Under the pieces are notes generated by a model. That model was not told the DNA's origin, did no database searches, and was given only the letters and a program-made list of their open reading frames with translations. From NCBI GenBank assembly GCA_016212855.1, contig JACRDP010000028.1, forward strand, positions 1 to 64,000: a DNA stretch of 64,000 nucleotides, in the 5' to 3' direction. Positions 55,355 to 63,555 of this stretch are shown here, piece by piece (positions within the stretch are counted from its first letter, which is position 1; each line of letters opens with the position of its first letter). The DNA is from Elusimicrobiota bacterium (GTDB lineage Bacteria > Elusimicrobiota > Elusimicrobia > UBA1565 > UBA9628). The position numbers and the translations under genes are program-made.

Positions 55355-56803
55355 TTAAGGAATGAGGATGCCCGCGATGTTCGCGGTCATGAAGGTCGCG
55401 ATGGCGCCGACCACCATGGCCTTGAGCCCGAGCTTGGCGAGGTCGTGGCGGCGCGTCGGAGCGATGCCCGAGATGCCGCCGATCTGGATCGCGATCGAGG
55501 AGAAGTTCGCGAAGCCCGACAGCGCGTAGCTGACGATGATCACCGAGCGGTGGCTCAATGGCTGCCCGCTTTTGAGGATGTCGGTGAGCTGGAGATAGGC
55601 GACGAACTCGTTGAGCACGGTTTTCACGCCGATGAGCTTGCCCACGACCCAGCAGTCCTGGACCGGCACGCCCATCAGGAAGGCGAGGGGCCAGCCGAGG
55701 AGCGCGAGCAGGCCTTCGAGGCTGACCTGCGGGTAGCCCGCGTAGGCGCCGGCGGTCTTGAGGATCGCGTTGAGCATCGCGATCAAGGCGATGAAGGCGA
55801 GCAGCATCGCCGCGACGTTGAAGGCGAGGCCGAGGCCCTCGGAGGCGCCGCGCGCGGCCGCGTCGATCACGTTCGCGTCGATCTTCTCGCGGCCCATTTT
55901 CACGTGGCCGAGCGTCTTCGGCACGCCGGTCTCGGGCATCGCGATCTTCGCGCAGACGAGCGCGGCCGGAGCGGACATGACGGACTGGGCGATCAGGTGG
56001 CCCGCGATGTCGGGGAAGTACTGGTGCAGCATGCCGACGTAGGCGGCGAGCACGCCGCCGGCCGTGTTGGCGAAGCCGCCGACCATGATGGCGAGCAGCT
56101 CGGAGTTCGTCATGTCCGCGACGTAGGGCTTCACGATCAGCGGCGCTTCCGTTTGGCCCACAAAGATATTCGCGGCGGTGGAGAGCGTCTCCGCGCCGGA
56201 GGTTTTCATCGTCTTGTACATGACGACCGCGAAGATGTCGACGACCCACTGCATGAGGCCGATGTGGTAGCCGACGGTCATCAGCGCGGAGACGAAAATG
56301 ATCGTGGGCAGGACGTTGAAGGCGAAGTTGATCATCGGCGCTTCGATCTGTCCGGTCACGAAGGAGCCGAACAAGAACTTCGTGCCTTCGTTGGTAAAGC
56401 CGAGCAGCGCCATCACGCCGTCATTGAGCTTGGAGAAGAACCACAGGCCGGGGCCGGTTTTGAGGACGATGATTCCGAAGATCAGCTGCAGGGCCATGCC
56501 CCAGGCGACGAGCTTCCAGTTGATCTTCTTGCGGTCGGTGGACATCAGCCAGCACAGCCCGACCAAGGCGAACAGGCCGAAGAACGAGGTGGAGCGCTCG
56601 AGCACCGTGCTGGGAGCCTCGGCGGCGGCGCGCGCTTCGATCTGCGCGCGCACCTGATCGGCCTGGGACGGGGCCGAGGCGGCGGCCGGCTCCTTCGGCG
56701 CGGCCGCCGAAAACGCGACGGTGCCGAGGGCGCCGAACAGGCCGCAGGCGGCGAACATGGCCCAAACGCGTCCGAGACGGCGCACAGAGGGAGGGATGAT
56801 CAT
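55355..56803 (-). CDS. Concentrative nucleoside transporter (CNT/NupC family)
   Basis: This 482-residue protein has the CNT core motifs FVGQTEAPLIVKPY (nucleoside and cation site) and VLNEFVAYLQLTDI, plus a late gate region SYALSGFANFSSIAIQIGG. An N-terminal extension holds one span and an Ala-rich loop (AAAPKEPAAASAPSQADQVR). CNT proteins import nucleosides with Na+ or H+. TACAAT (56810-56815 on the minus strand) ends six bases before the ATG: leaderless. Confidence 0.93.
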   Translation of the reverse strand: MIIPPSVRRLGRVWAMFAACGLFGALGTVAFSAAAPKEPAAASAPSQADQVRAQIEARAAAEAPSTVLERSTSFFGLFALVGLCWLMSTDRKKINWKLVAWGMALQLIFGIIVLKTGPGLWFFSKLNDGVMALLGFTNEGTKFLFGSFVTGQIEAPMINFAFNVLPTIIFVSALMTVGYHIGLMQWVVDIFAVVMYKTMKTSGAETLSTAANIFVGQTEAPLIVKPYVADMTNSELLAIMVGGFANTAGGVLAAYVGMLHQYFPDIAGHLIAQSVMSAPAALVCAKIAMPETGVPKTLGHVKMGREKIDANVIDAAARGASEGLGLAFNVAAMLLAFIALIAMLNAILKTAGAYAGYPQVSLEGLLALLGWPLAFLMGVPVQDCWVVGKLIGVKTVLNEFVAYLQLTDILKSGQPLSHRSVIIVSYALSGFANFSSIAIQIGGISGIAPTRRHDLAKLGLKAMVVGAIATFMTANIAGILIP

Positions 56804-56896
56804 GTGGGAATTGTAGCAAAGAGACGGCGAGCGTCCGTCGCAGACTGGGCATGCGGAGCTCTCCTTCGCGCAGTGAAATGTCGTAACATTGCGCCC

Positions 56897-58129
56897 ATGT
56901 CAACGAAGAGTGACTCGCGCAACGCGACGGCGGCGGTCTTGTTGGCCGCGCTGGGTTATTTCGTCGATATCTACGACCTGATCCTCTTCAGCATCGTGCG
57001 CGTCTCGAGCCTCAAGGATATCGGGGTCGCCTCGGATAAGCTCCTGGATACCGGCCTGCTCCTGATCAACATGCAGATGACCGGAATGCTCGTCGGCGGC
57101 CTGCTGTGGGGCATCCTCGGCGACAAGAAGGGACGGCTCTCGGTCCTGTTCGGCTCGATCGCCATGTACTCGCTCGCCAACATCGCCAACGGCTTCGTGC
57201 ATTCGGTGCCGGCCTACGCCGTCCTGCGCTTCATCGCGGGCATCGGCCTGGCGGGCGAGCTCGGCGCGGGCATCACCTTGGTCTGCGAGCTGATGCCCAA
57301 GGAGACGCGCGGGTACGGCACCATGATCGTGGCCGGAGTCGGGATCGCGGGCGGCGTCGTCGCCGGCTTCGTGGGCGACTGGTTCGGCTGGCGCAACGCG
57401 TACTTCATCGGCGGCGCGATGGGGCTGGCCTTGTTGACCCTTCGGGTCGGCGTGTACGAGTCGGGCATCTTCGACAAGGTGGTGAAGAACGACAAGGTGC
57501 GCCGCGGCGACTTCTTCATGCTTTTCGCGACGCGCGATCGCGTGCGCCGCTACCTGTCCTGCATCGCCCTCGGCGTGCCGGTCTGGTTCGTCATCGGCAT
57601 CCTCGCGACGTTCGCGCCCGAGTTCGGCAAGGCTCTGGAGATGCCGGTCCTGCCGACGGGCTCTCGGGCGGTGATGTGGCTGTACGCGGGCTGCGCCCTC
57701 GGCGACTTCGCCAGCGGCGGCTTGAGCCAGCTTCTGCGCAGCCGCAGGAAGGCCGCGCTGGTCTTCGTGCTCGCGACCGCGGCGACGTGCGCGGTGTATC
57801 TGAACCTGCGGGGAGCGTCGCTCGAGACGTTCTATTGGACCTGCGCGTTTCTCGGCTTCTTCGCCGGCTACTGGGCGATTTTTGTGACGATCGCCTCGGA
57901 GCAGTTCGGCACGAACATCCGAGCGACCGCGACGACCACGGTCCCGAACTTCGTGCGCGGCTCGCTCGTGGCCGTCTCGGGGCTGTTTCAGTACCTCAAG
58001 CCGGACCAGGGCATCCTGGGCGCCGCCGGTATCGTGGGAGCCTTGTGCTTCGCGCTCGCGTTGACGTCTTTGCTCGGTCTCAAGGAGACCTTCGGCAAGG
58101 ATCTCGACTATTTAGAGCCGCACATGTAA
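56897..58129 (+). CDS. MFS transporter
   Basis: This 410-residue, 12-span protein has the family's loop motif GILGDKKGRLSVLFG (D-x-x-G-R) between spans 2 and 3 and GELGAGITLVCELMPKETRG between spans 4 and 5. It resembles the sugar or aromatic acid:H+ symporter groups by its N-terminal YFVDIYDLILFSIVRVSSL. The substrate is unknown. A TAACAT hexamer lies seven bases before the ATG. The long in-frame open stretch upstream overlaps the divergent nucleoside transporter and is not coding. Confidence 0.88.
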   Translation: MSTKSDSRNATAAVLLAALGYFVDIYDLILFSIVRVSSLKDIGVASDKLLDTGLLLINMQMTGMLVGGLLWGILGDKKGRLSVLFGSIAMYSLANIANGFVHSVPAYAVLRFIAGIGLAGELGAGITLVCELMPKETRGYGTMIVAGVGIAGGVVAGFVGDWFGWRNAYFIGGAMGLALLTLRVGVYESGIFDKVVKNDKVRRGDFFMLFATRDRVRRYLSCIALGVPVWFVIGILATFAPEFGKALEMPVLPTGSRAVMWLYAGCALGDFASGGLSQLLRSRRKAALVFVLATAATCAVYLNLRGASLETFYWTCAFLGFFAGYWAIFVTIASEQFGTNIRATATTTVPNFVRGSLVAVSGLFQYLKPDQGILGAAGIVGALCFALALTSLLGLKETFGKDLDYLEPHM

Positions 58130-58193
58130 TAGAATGCCCGCCGCCGTCACCCACATCGGACGCAGCCGTCAAAAAGGAGATCAACCAACGCCC

Positions 58194-58559
58194 ATGAAGA
58201 CCCTCAGCAAGTCGCTCGTCGTCGAAGCCGCTCTCGCCGGATTGTTCGCCGCCGCCCTGCCCGTTTTCGCCGCCGACGCCCCCAAGGCCGAGGCGCCCAA
58301 GGACGCGCCGAAGGCCGAGAAGAAGTCGAAGGCGAAGAAGCCCGCGAAGGCCGCCGCCACGGTTCACTGCCTCGGCGTCAACGCCTGCAAGGGAACCAGC
58401 GAGTGCGGCGTCGACGGCGCCCACGCGTGCAAGGGCCACAACGAGTGCAAGGGCAAAGGCTGGACCGCGTTGAGCGCGAAGGACTGCGCCGCTCAGAAGG
58501 GAACCGTCCAGGGCAAGAAGGGGGGGAAGACGGAGACCGCCCCGGCGCCCGCGAAGTAA
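58194..58559 (+). CDS. Bufferin-like (BufA2-type) Cys-rich secreted peptide
   Basis: This 121-residue protein has a signal peptide (VEAALAGLFAAALPVFAADA) and an Ala/Lys/Pro linker. A Cys-rich region follows: VHCLGVNACKGTSECG, DGAHACKGHNECKGKGW, then KDCAAQKGT. The CKGxxxC spacing matches my recollection of BufA2-family bufferins, ribosomal peptides whose cysteines are modified by an MNIO enzyme to chelate copper. The maturation genes bufB and bufC (DUF692 and partner) are not beside it. It could therefore be modified in trans or act unmodified. AAGGAGAT precedes the ATG. Confidence 0.6.
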   Translation: MKTLSKSLVVEAALAGLFAAALPVFAADAPKAEAPKDAPKAEKKSKAKKPAKAAATVHCLGVNACKGTSECGVDGAHACKGHNECKGKGWTALSAKDCAAQKGTVQGKKGGKTETAPAPAK

Positions 58560-58573
58560 GAATCCCGAACGAG

Positions 58574-58603
58574 AGGCCGGCGGGGGAAACCCCGCCGGCC
58601 TTT
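58574..58603. terminator. Bidirectional intrinsic terminator
   Basis: GGCCGGCGGGG and CCCCGCCGGCC form an 11-bp GC stem with a short GAAA loop and a TTTATTT tail on the plus strand. It lies between the bufferin-like gene and the convergent ATP-grasp/MFS gene. Confidence 0.88.
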
Positions 58604-61600
58604 ATTTCTTGAGGGAGCGGCCGAGCCAGACGTAGACGGCGGCTACGGCGGTGTAGAAGGCCGCGAAGGCGGCGAAGGCGCCGACGCCGAGCCAGGCGAA
58701 CAGGCCGCCCCAAAGCAGGAAGCCGAAGACGTGCGTGAGGTAGATCAGCCCTCGGATCGCCCCGACGGTCACGTCCTTGTTTTCCTTGGGGATGTTCGAC
58801 TTCATGATGACGTCGAGATGGTTGGACGCGAGCTGGGCGGTGAAGCCGATCGCGAGCAGGGCGATGGAGACGGGGAACATCGGCCAGATCAAGGTGCCGA
58901 TCTGAAGGGAGCTGGTGAGCAGCCAGGAGCCGAGCAGGGCCGCCGCGGCCCACGGCATGACGCGCGCCGCGCTCGCGGCGTAGAGGCGGCGCTTGCCGTC
59001 CTTGCGCTCGGCCTCGGGCAGGGACTCGACCGATTTGTCGAGGCGCGCGGCCATGCGGTCCATGACGACCGCGCCGATCAGGGCGCCCACGCCGTAAACC
59101 GCGGTCAGCGAGCCGGCGACGCCCGCGGCGTGCTCGGGGCTGTTGGTCGCGTACGCGCCGAAGGCGGTCGCGACGATGTAGTACATCATGTACAGGAAGC
59201 TGTTGACGAGGGCGAAGCCGATCAGCGGCTTGAGGATGCCGGGAACCTTGAACACCGTGCGGAAGCCGGTCTTGATGCCGTCGATCCACTTGCCGGCCAT
59301 CCGGGGCCCCGCTTCCGGAAGCGCGAGGAACAGCGCGAGCGCGGCGGCGAGGCCGAAGGCGACCGGCGCGGGGTAGATCACCGCGCCGAAGCCGAACGCG
59401 GCGACGACGAGCGCCATCGCCGAGCCGATGAAGACGGTGCCGTACTCGATGAAGTCGCGGAAGGAGCCGAAGCGGCTCGATTTGACCTCGTCCTGCTGGA
59501 ACCAGGCGACCTGGAGGCTGTGCTCGGCGACGCGACCGATGGAGTGGAAGAAGTAGTCGAGCGAGAACAGCGGAATCAAAGCGATGAGGGCGATCGTGCC
59601 CGTCGCGGGGTTGAACAGGAGCGCGAGCGCCGTCCAGATCAAGGCGCGCGTCACGAGCACGGCCCGGTAAGTCTTTTTTATTCCGAAGCGCTTGAGGATC
59701 GGGCCGCCGAGGAAGGAGCCGAGCGTGTAGGCGCCGTAGCTCACGCTGGTCAGCGCGGCGAGCGCGAGGAAACCCTGCGAGAGCGGTTGGGTCATCTGCG
59801 AGACGGCCAGCGAGGTGGACTCGACCACGGTCGAGACGAGCAGGAAGGTGGACAGGAAGCCGAGGACGCGCTTGGAGAACAGGCTCGGCGCTTCGTCTAT
59901 AACGGAATCGTCGGCGGCCGGTGCCGCCGGCGGCGCTTCAACCTTCGGAAGCGGGGCCAAGTCGTCGGCCGTCGGCTGTTGGTAGTCGCCGCGGGCGCGG
60001 ACGATCTCGCCGTTGTCGCGCTTGATGCGCAGGACCAGGCGGCGCGCGGCCTGGAGCGCCGAGCGGATCGCGTCGCGCCAGGTCCTGCCCTTGCCGATGA
60101 CCTCGGCCCACTCCTCGTAGGCGTTGTCCTTGGCCGCGACGATGCGGTCGCCCTTCTCGACGAACACGCGCGCGAGCTCGACGCCCGGCATGTTGCGCGC
60201 GGACTCGAGGCCTTCGACGCCCTCGAGCGTGCCGTTGCGGCTCGAAGCGAGGAAGATATAGTGGATGACGCCGTCCGGCGCGTGTCCCGGGTCCACCGGC
60301 AGGCCGAGCGTCGCGCGGAAGCCCTGCTCGACGAGGCTCATTCCGGTCAGGCTCTTGACCGCCTGCCAGATCGCGACGCCGCCCATGAACGGGTTGATCT
60401 CGATGACGCGCGGGCCTTCCGGCGTCGAGAACATATCGAGGCGGGCGTTGCCGTCGGTGAGGCCGAGAGCCTTCAGCGCGCGTTCGGCGGAGGCGATCAG
60501 CTCCGCATGGTCGCCGACGGCCGTCTGCCCGGGGAAGATCAGGATGCCGCCGGCGAGCTGCCCTTTCTCTCCGAGACCCTTCGTGTCGGAGACGATGGCG
60601 AAGGCGGCCTTGGCGTTCTGCATGACGACTTCGACCGAGGTCTCCTCGGTGCCGGGATTCTTTTCCAGCATCCGCTCCATCATGATGCCCGGGTGCGAGC
60701 TGAAAGTCGTCTGCTTGGCCTCGGGGCGGGCGACAAAGTCGCGCACGGCCGCGTCCATCTTAAGGTAGGCGGCGGCGGCCTCGTTCTCGGACTTGATGTT
60801 CAGGTCGAGGAAGCGGCTGTTCTCGCCGCGGCTGGTCTTGATCATGACCTTGTACTTGCCGTTCTCGGAGACGTCGTGGTACGCCTGGCGCGCCTGTTTC
60901 TCGCTGGCGATCTCGGCGTAGGCGACGGTCTGCGTCGGGTCCGTGTTGAGCCGCTTGCGCGCCTCGGGCTTGCGGTCCGCCGCGGCGACGACGTCGCCCG
61001 GGATGCCCTTCGCGCCGAGCTTGTCCGTGATGCGGCCGGTGAGGCTCGCGTACAGGCTCATGAAGCCGACGACCGCGTACGCCTTCGCGCCCTCGGGGTG
61101 CGCGGCGACGGCCTCGGAGATCTTGCCCATCGTCTTTGAGTCGCGGGTGTTGATGGGCGCGGCGATGAAGTGAGAGTCGGGGATGGAGCCGGCGGAGTTC
61201 TTGCGGTTGGCGGGGTCGTCCACGAGCACGAGGTTCAGTCCCAGCTCCCTGGCGACGCGCAGCGCCTCCTCTATAATGAAGGGCCGCGAGCCTTTCGTGC
61301 CGACCATGACCACGGTCTTGCCGTGGACGGCGATTTCTTCCGGCGTCTGAACGCGTTCGGTTTGGGGCGCGTCGGACGACATCGCGGCCGAGACGTGCGC
61401 AGCAGAGTGGAACAGCGCGGCCTGGGCGAGGACGTCCGCGGGAATCCGGTTCGCGGATGCGGGAACGGCGGAAGCGGCGGCGGCGGGGACCAGCGGAGCG
61501 GGCGTGCCGCCGGGGGCGAGCGACGGCGCCGACAAGAAGCCGAGCGAGGGGGTGAGAAGCGCGGACGGCGCGGCGGAGAGGGGGGAGACGATCGCCGCGC

Positions 61601-61727
61601 CCGCGGCGGAATTGGCGGGGGCGTTCGCGGCGCGCGCCGCGACGGTTTGCGCCCACGCCGGCCAGGGCGCGAGGATGAGTATGAGCGAGAAGATGACGGA
61701 CATCGCGGAACGAACGCGAGCTTTCAT
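58602..61727 (-). CDS. Signal/Ala-Pro linker protein with ATP-grasp ligase fused to MFS transporter
   Basis: This is a 1041-residue protein. Residues 1-27 are signal-like (AMSVIFSLILILAPWPAWAQ), and 28-135 an Ala/Pro/Ser linker. From 137 (KTVVMVGTKGSRPFIIEEAL) there is a pre-ATP-grasp Rossmann-like part. ATP-grasp motifs are K297 in VMIKTSRGEN, SVEVVM near 364-369 and IEINPFMGG (442-450, the metal-binding E-x-N). This resembles amino-acid or peptide ligases. An MFS transporter with about 12 spans begins near 620 (RVLGFLSTFLLVSTVVEST). The fusion suggests synthesis of a ligation product and its export by one polypeptide. Ligase chemistry needs cytoplasmic ATP, so the N-terminal segment must be an anchor, not a cleaved export signal. 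Confidence 0.8.
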   Translation of the reverse strand: MKARVRSAMSVIFSLILILAPWPAWAQTVAARAANAPANSAAGAAIVSPLSAAPSALLTPSLGFLSAPSLAPGGTPAPLVPAAAASAVPASANRIPADVLAQAALFHSAAHVSAAMSSDAPQTERVQTPEEIAVHGKTVVMVGTKGSRPFIIEEALRVARELGLNLVLVDDPANRKNSAGSIPDSHFIAAPINTRDSKTMGKISEAVAAHPEGAKAYAVVGFMSLYASLTGRITDKLGAKGIPGDVVAAADRKPEARKRLNTDPTQTVAYAEIASEKQARQAYHDVSENGKYKVMIKTSRGENSRFLDLNIKSENEAAAAYLKMDAAVRDFVARPEAKQTTFSSHPGIMMERMLEKNPGTEETSVEVVMQNAKAAFAIVSDTKGLGEKGQLAGGILIFPGQTAVGDHAELIASAERALKALGLTDGNARLDMFSTPEGPRVIEINPFMGGVAIWQAVKSLTGMSLVEQGFRATLGLPVDPGHAPDGVIHYIFLASSRNGTLEGVEGLESARNMPGVELARVFVEKGDRIVAAKDNAYEEWAEVIGKGRTWRDAIRSALQAARRLVLRIKRDNGEIVRARGDYQQPTADDLAPLPKVEAPPAAPAADDSVIDEAPSLFSKRVLGFLSTFLLVSTVVESTSLAVSQMTQPLSQGFLALAALTSVSYGAYTLGSFLGGPILKRFGIKKTYRAVLVTRALIWTALALLFNPATGTIALIALIPLFSLDYFFHSIGRVAEHSLQVAWFQQDEVKSSRFGSFRDFIEYGTVFIGSAMALVVAAFGFGAVIYPAPVAFGLAAALALFLALPEAGPRMAGKWIDGIKTGFRTVFKVPGILKPLIGFALVNSFLYMMYYIVATAFGAYATNSPEHAAGVAGSLTAVYGVGALIGAVVMDRMAARLDKSVESLPEAERKDGKRRLYAASAARVMPWAAAALLGSWLLTSSLQIGTLIWPMFPVSIALLAIGFTAQLASNHLDVIMKSNIPKENKDVTVGAIRGLIYLTHVFGFLLWGGLFAWLGVGAFAAFAAFYTAVAAVYVWLGRSLKK

Positions 61728-61876
61728 TGGTTGTGATGTTATCATGCGATAACCGCGCACGTTGTTGAATTTGGTCCCACTGACGAAAGGCAATCGAACT
61801 ACGTTTCTGGTGGGTCCTTCGTCGGAGCGCGGTGGGCCTAAGGTCCCCGTCGCGGAGAAAATGCTACGATCGCGCC

Positions 61877-62692
61877 ATGCTCAAACTCTATTTTCTCGCG
61901 GCTCTTTTCGCGGCGGCGACGCCGTCTTTGGCCGCGACGGAAACCGTGATCGTACGCGCGGTGGCGACGGATCCGGCTTGGAAGAAGGCGACGGACGCCG
62001 ACTGGATCGACCGCATCGTCGCGGAGGTCAAGACGGCGGTGAAAGACGGCGCGGACGCGATCGTTTTCGCCGAGGGCTTTTCCACGGGACGCCGCCTCGA
62101 CGTTCTTCTGCCTTATCTCAAGACCGAGGCGGGACCCGACCGGCTCATCGTGCTCGGCAACGCTCCGTATCAGGAGCCCGGCAAAGACTACGCGGTGAGC
62201 CGCGCTCAAATCTATTCGGACGGCGCGTGGGTCGCGCTCGACAAGCTCGATCCCGAGCCTTCGGAGTTGAGCGCGAAGCCTCAGGTGCGGCCGGGAACGC
62301 GTCTCATCTTGTTCCGCTTTCGCGGCGGACTCATCGCCGCGCTTCCGGCCTACTCGCTCCTGAAGCCCGAGATCGCCGCGTCGCTCAAGAAGCGCGGGGT
62401 CGCATTGGTGCTCGTCACCGCGCCGGAGGAGGACGAAGACGGGCGCGCGCGTACCGAGCGCGTCGCCTCCGGCCGCGCGGCGGAACTGGGCGCAGCGGTC
62501 GTGGTCGCGTCGCCGGCGAAGACGCCGGCTCTGTACCTTCCCGCCCAGAAGGGCTTCGACCTCAAGCCCAAGGCGGCCGCGGGCCGCGATGTTCGGATCC
62601 CTTGGAAAAAGCTGCTCGAAATCCGCACGCCGGACAAGGCCGAGCGCCGCCCCTTCCTCGATCCGGTTCCGGGCTACCAGACCGAGATATAA
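61877..62692 (+). CDS. Secreted nitrilase-fold protein lacking the catalytic cysteine
   Basis: This encodes 271 residues with a signal peptide (LYFLAALFAAATPSLAA). The sequence follows the carbon-nitrogen hydrolase fold: DAIVFAEGFST (Glu of the triad), RAQIYSDGAWVALDKLDPEPSE (Lys) and LIAALPAYSLLKPEIAASL. The last segment aligns by eye with the nucleophile elbow, normally CYDxxFPE; an Ala stands where Cys should be. The protein is therefore probably not a nitrilase, but a binding or scaffold form. TACGAT (61865-61870) ends six bases before the ATG: leaderless. Confidence 0.6.
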   Translation: MLKLYFLAALFAAATPSLAATETVIVRAVATDPAWKKATDADWIDRIVAEVKTAVKDGADAIVFAEGFSTGRRLDVLLPYLKTEAGPDRLIVLGNAPYQEPGKDYAVSRAQIYSDGAWVALDKLDPEPSELSAKPQVRPGTRLILFRFRGGLIAALPAYSLLKPEIAASLKKRGVALVLVTAPEEDEDGRARTERVASGRAAELGAAVVVASPAKTPALYLPAQKGFDLKPKAAAGRDVRIPWKKLLEIRTPDKAERRPFLDPVPGYQTEI

Positions 62693-62718
62693 CGCTGAGG
62701 CTGACCAGCGGCGGTTTT

Positions 62719-62738
62719 AACTCTTCGTGCGAAGAGTT
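62719..62738. repeat. Perfect hairpin AACTCTTCG-TG-CGAAGAGTT
   Basis: A 9-bp stem with a two-base spacer in the 175-bp gap after the nitrilase-like gene. There is no T run, so it is more likely an RNA stability element or protein site than a terminator. Confidence 0.5.
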
Positions 62739-62867
62739 CTGCATGTCTGGCACCGTTGCGCCGTCTCCGTAACCCCTCCAACACCGTCGCCAAACTTCGG
62801 CGGCTGACCATATACTAAGGAAGCCGCGTGAAATACTCGCGAAATATGGACGCGCTACACTCGCGGC

Positions 62868-63416
62868 ATGATCAAACGCGCCCTCGCCGCCGCCTTGCTG
62901 CTCGCCGCGCCGTCCTTCGCGGGCGAGAAAATGACCGTGAAGGACGCGGGCGGCTTCGATCCGGCGGGCCGGACCGTGGAATTTCCGGACCGCTTCGGCT
63001 GGACTTCGTACGAGGCCTCGTTCGCCTTTTCCCTCGGCGACGATAGGACCTTGGAAAATTCGTCCCGGCTCGATCTCATCATCCACCGGCGCGGCGGGGG
63101 AAAGTGGAAGTACTCCTGCCGGGCGTCGTCCGAGGAGTTGTCGGCGAGAGTCGTTCCCCTCGGAGGACGCGTCTCGGTGATCGCCGAGTGCCGCGTGCGG
63201 CCGAAAGCGTTCGCCAAAGCCGTGGATCTCGACGCCGACGACGTCGGCGCGCCGGTATTCGTATTCGAAGCCGTGCTCGAGGGCGGCCAGGTCCGCGCGG
63301 GCGGTCAGCGCGGCCTGCGCTTCCGGCCCGATTCGCCCGTGGCCTCGCTCGACCTGAACCCTTACGCGTCCTCTCCGGACGCGGCCGGACTGGCGCTCGT
63401 CTTTCGCAACGAGTAA
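62868..63416 (+). CDS. Secreted hypothetical beta-rich protein
   Basis: This encodes 182 residues with a signal peptide (RALAAALLLAAPSFAGEK). The mature part is beta-rich (GRTVEFPDRFGWTSYEASFAFSL; WKYSCRASSEELSARVVPLGG) with two cysteines that may pair. No family is recognised. TACACT (62856-62861) ends six bases before the ATG, so it is leaderless. It stands alone between the nitrilase-like gene and the right-hand Ala/Pro-rich protein. Confidence 0.55.
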   Translation: MIKRALAAALLLAAPSFAGEKMTVKDAGGFDPAGRTVEFPDRFGWTSYEASFAFSLGDDRTLENSSRLDLIIHRRGGGKWKYSCRASSEELSARVVPLGGRVSVIAECRVRPKAFAKAVDLDADDVGAPVFVFEAVLEGGQVRAGGQRGLRFRPDSPVASLDLNPYASSPDAAGLALVFRNE

Positions 63417-63555
63417 GTCCGCTAAGACCGACAGTCCCAATTCGGCCTAGGCCGTTTGCCCGCGGGCCGCTTACCCCATAGCCCCGGCCCTCGACCGGAG
63501 TCTTCCTTTATAATCCTCCCAGGCGTAACTCGTCATTTCCGTATAGGAGCCGAAC

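Noticed and set aside
55229-56896. In-frame open extension of about 555 codons upstream of the MFS gene at 56897
   Set aside because: It lies opposite the nucleoside transporter gene, its translation is Arg/His/Asp-rich noise, and a -10 hexamer just before 56897 marks the real start.
62719-62738. Intrinsic terminator after the nitrilase-like gene
   Set aside because: The hairpin is perfect but lacks a T run on either strand.
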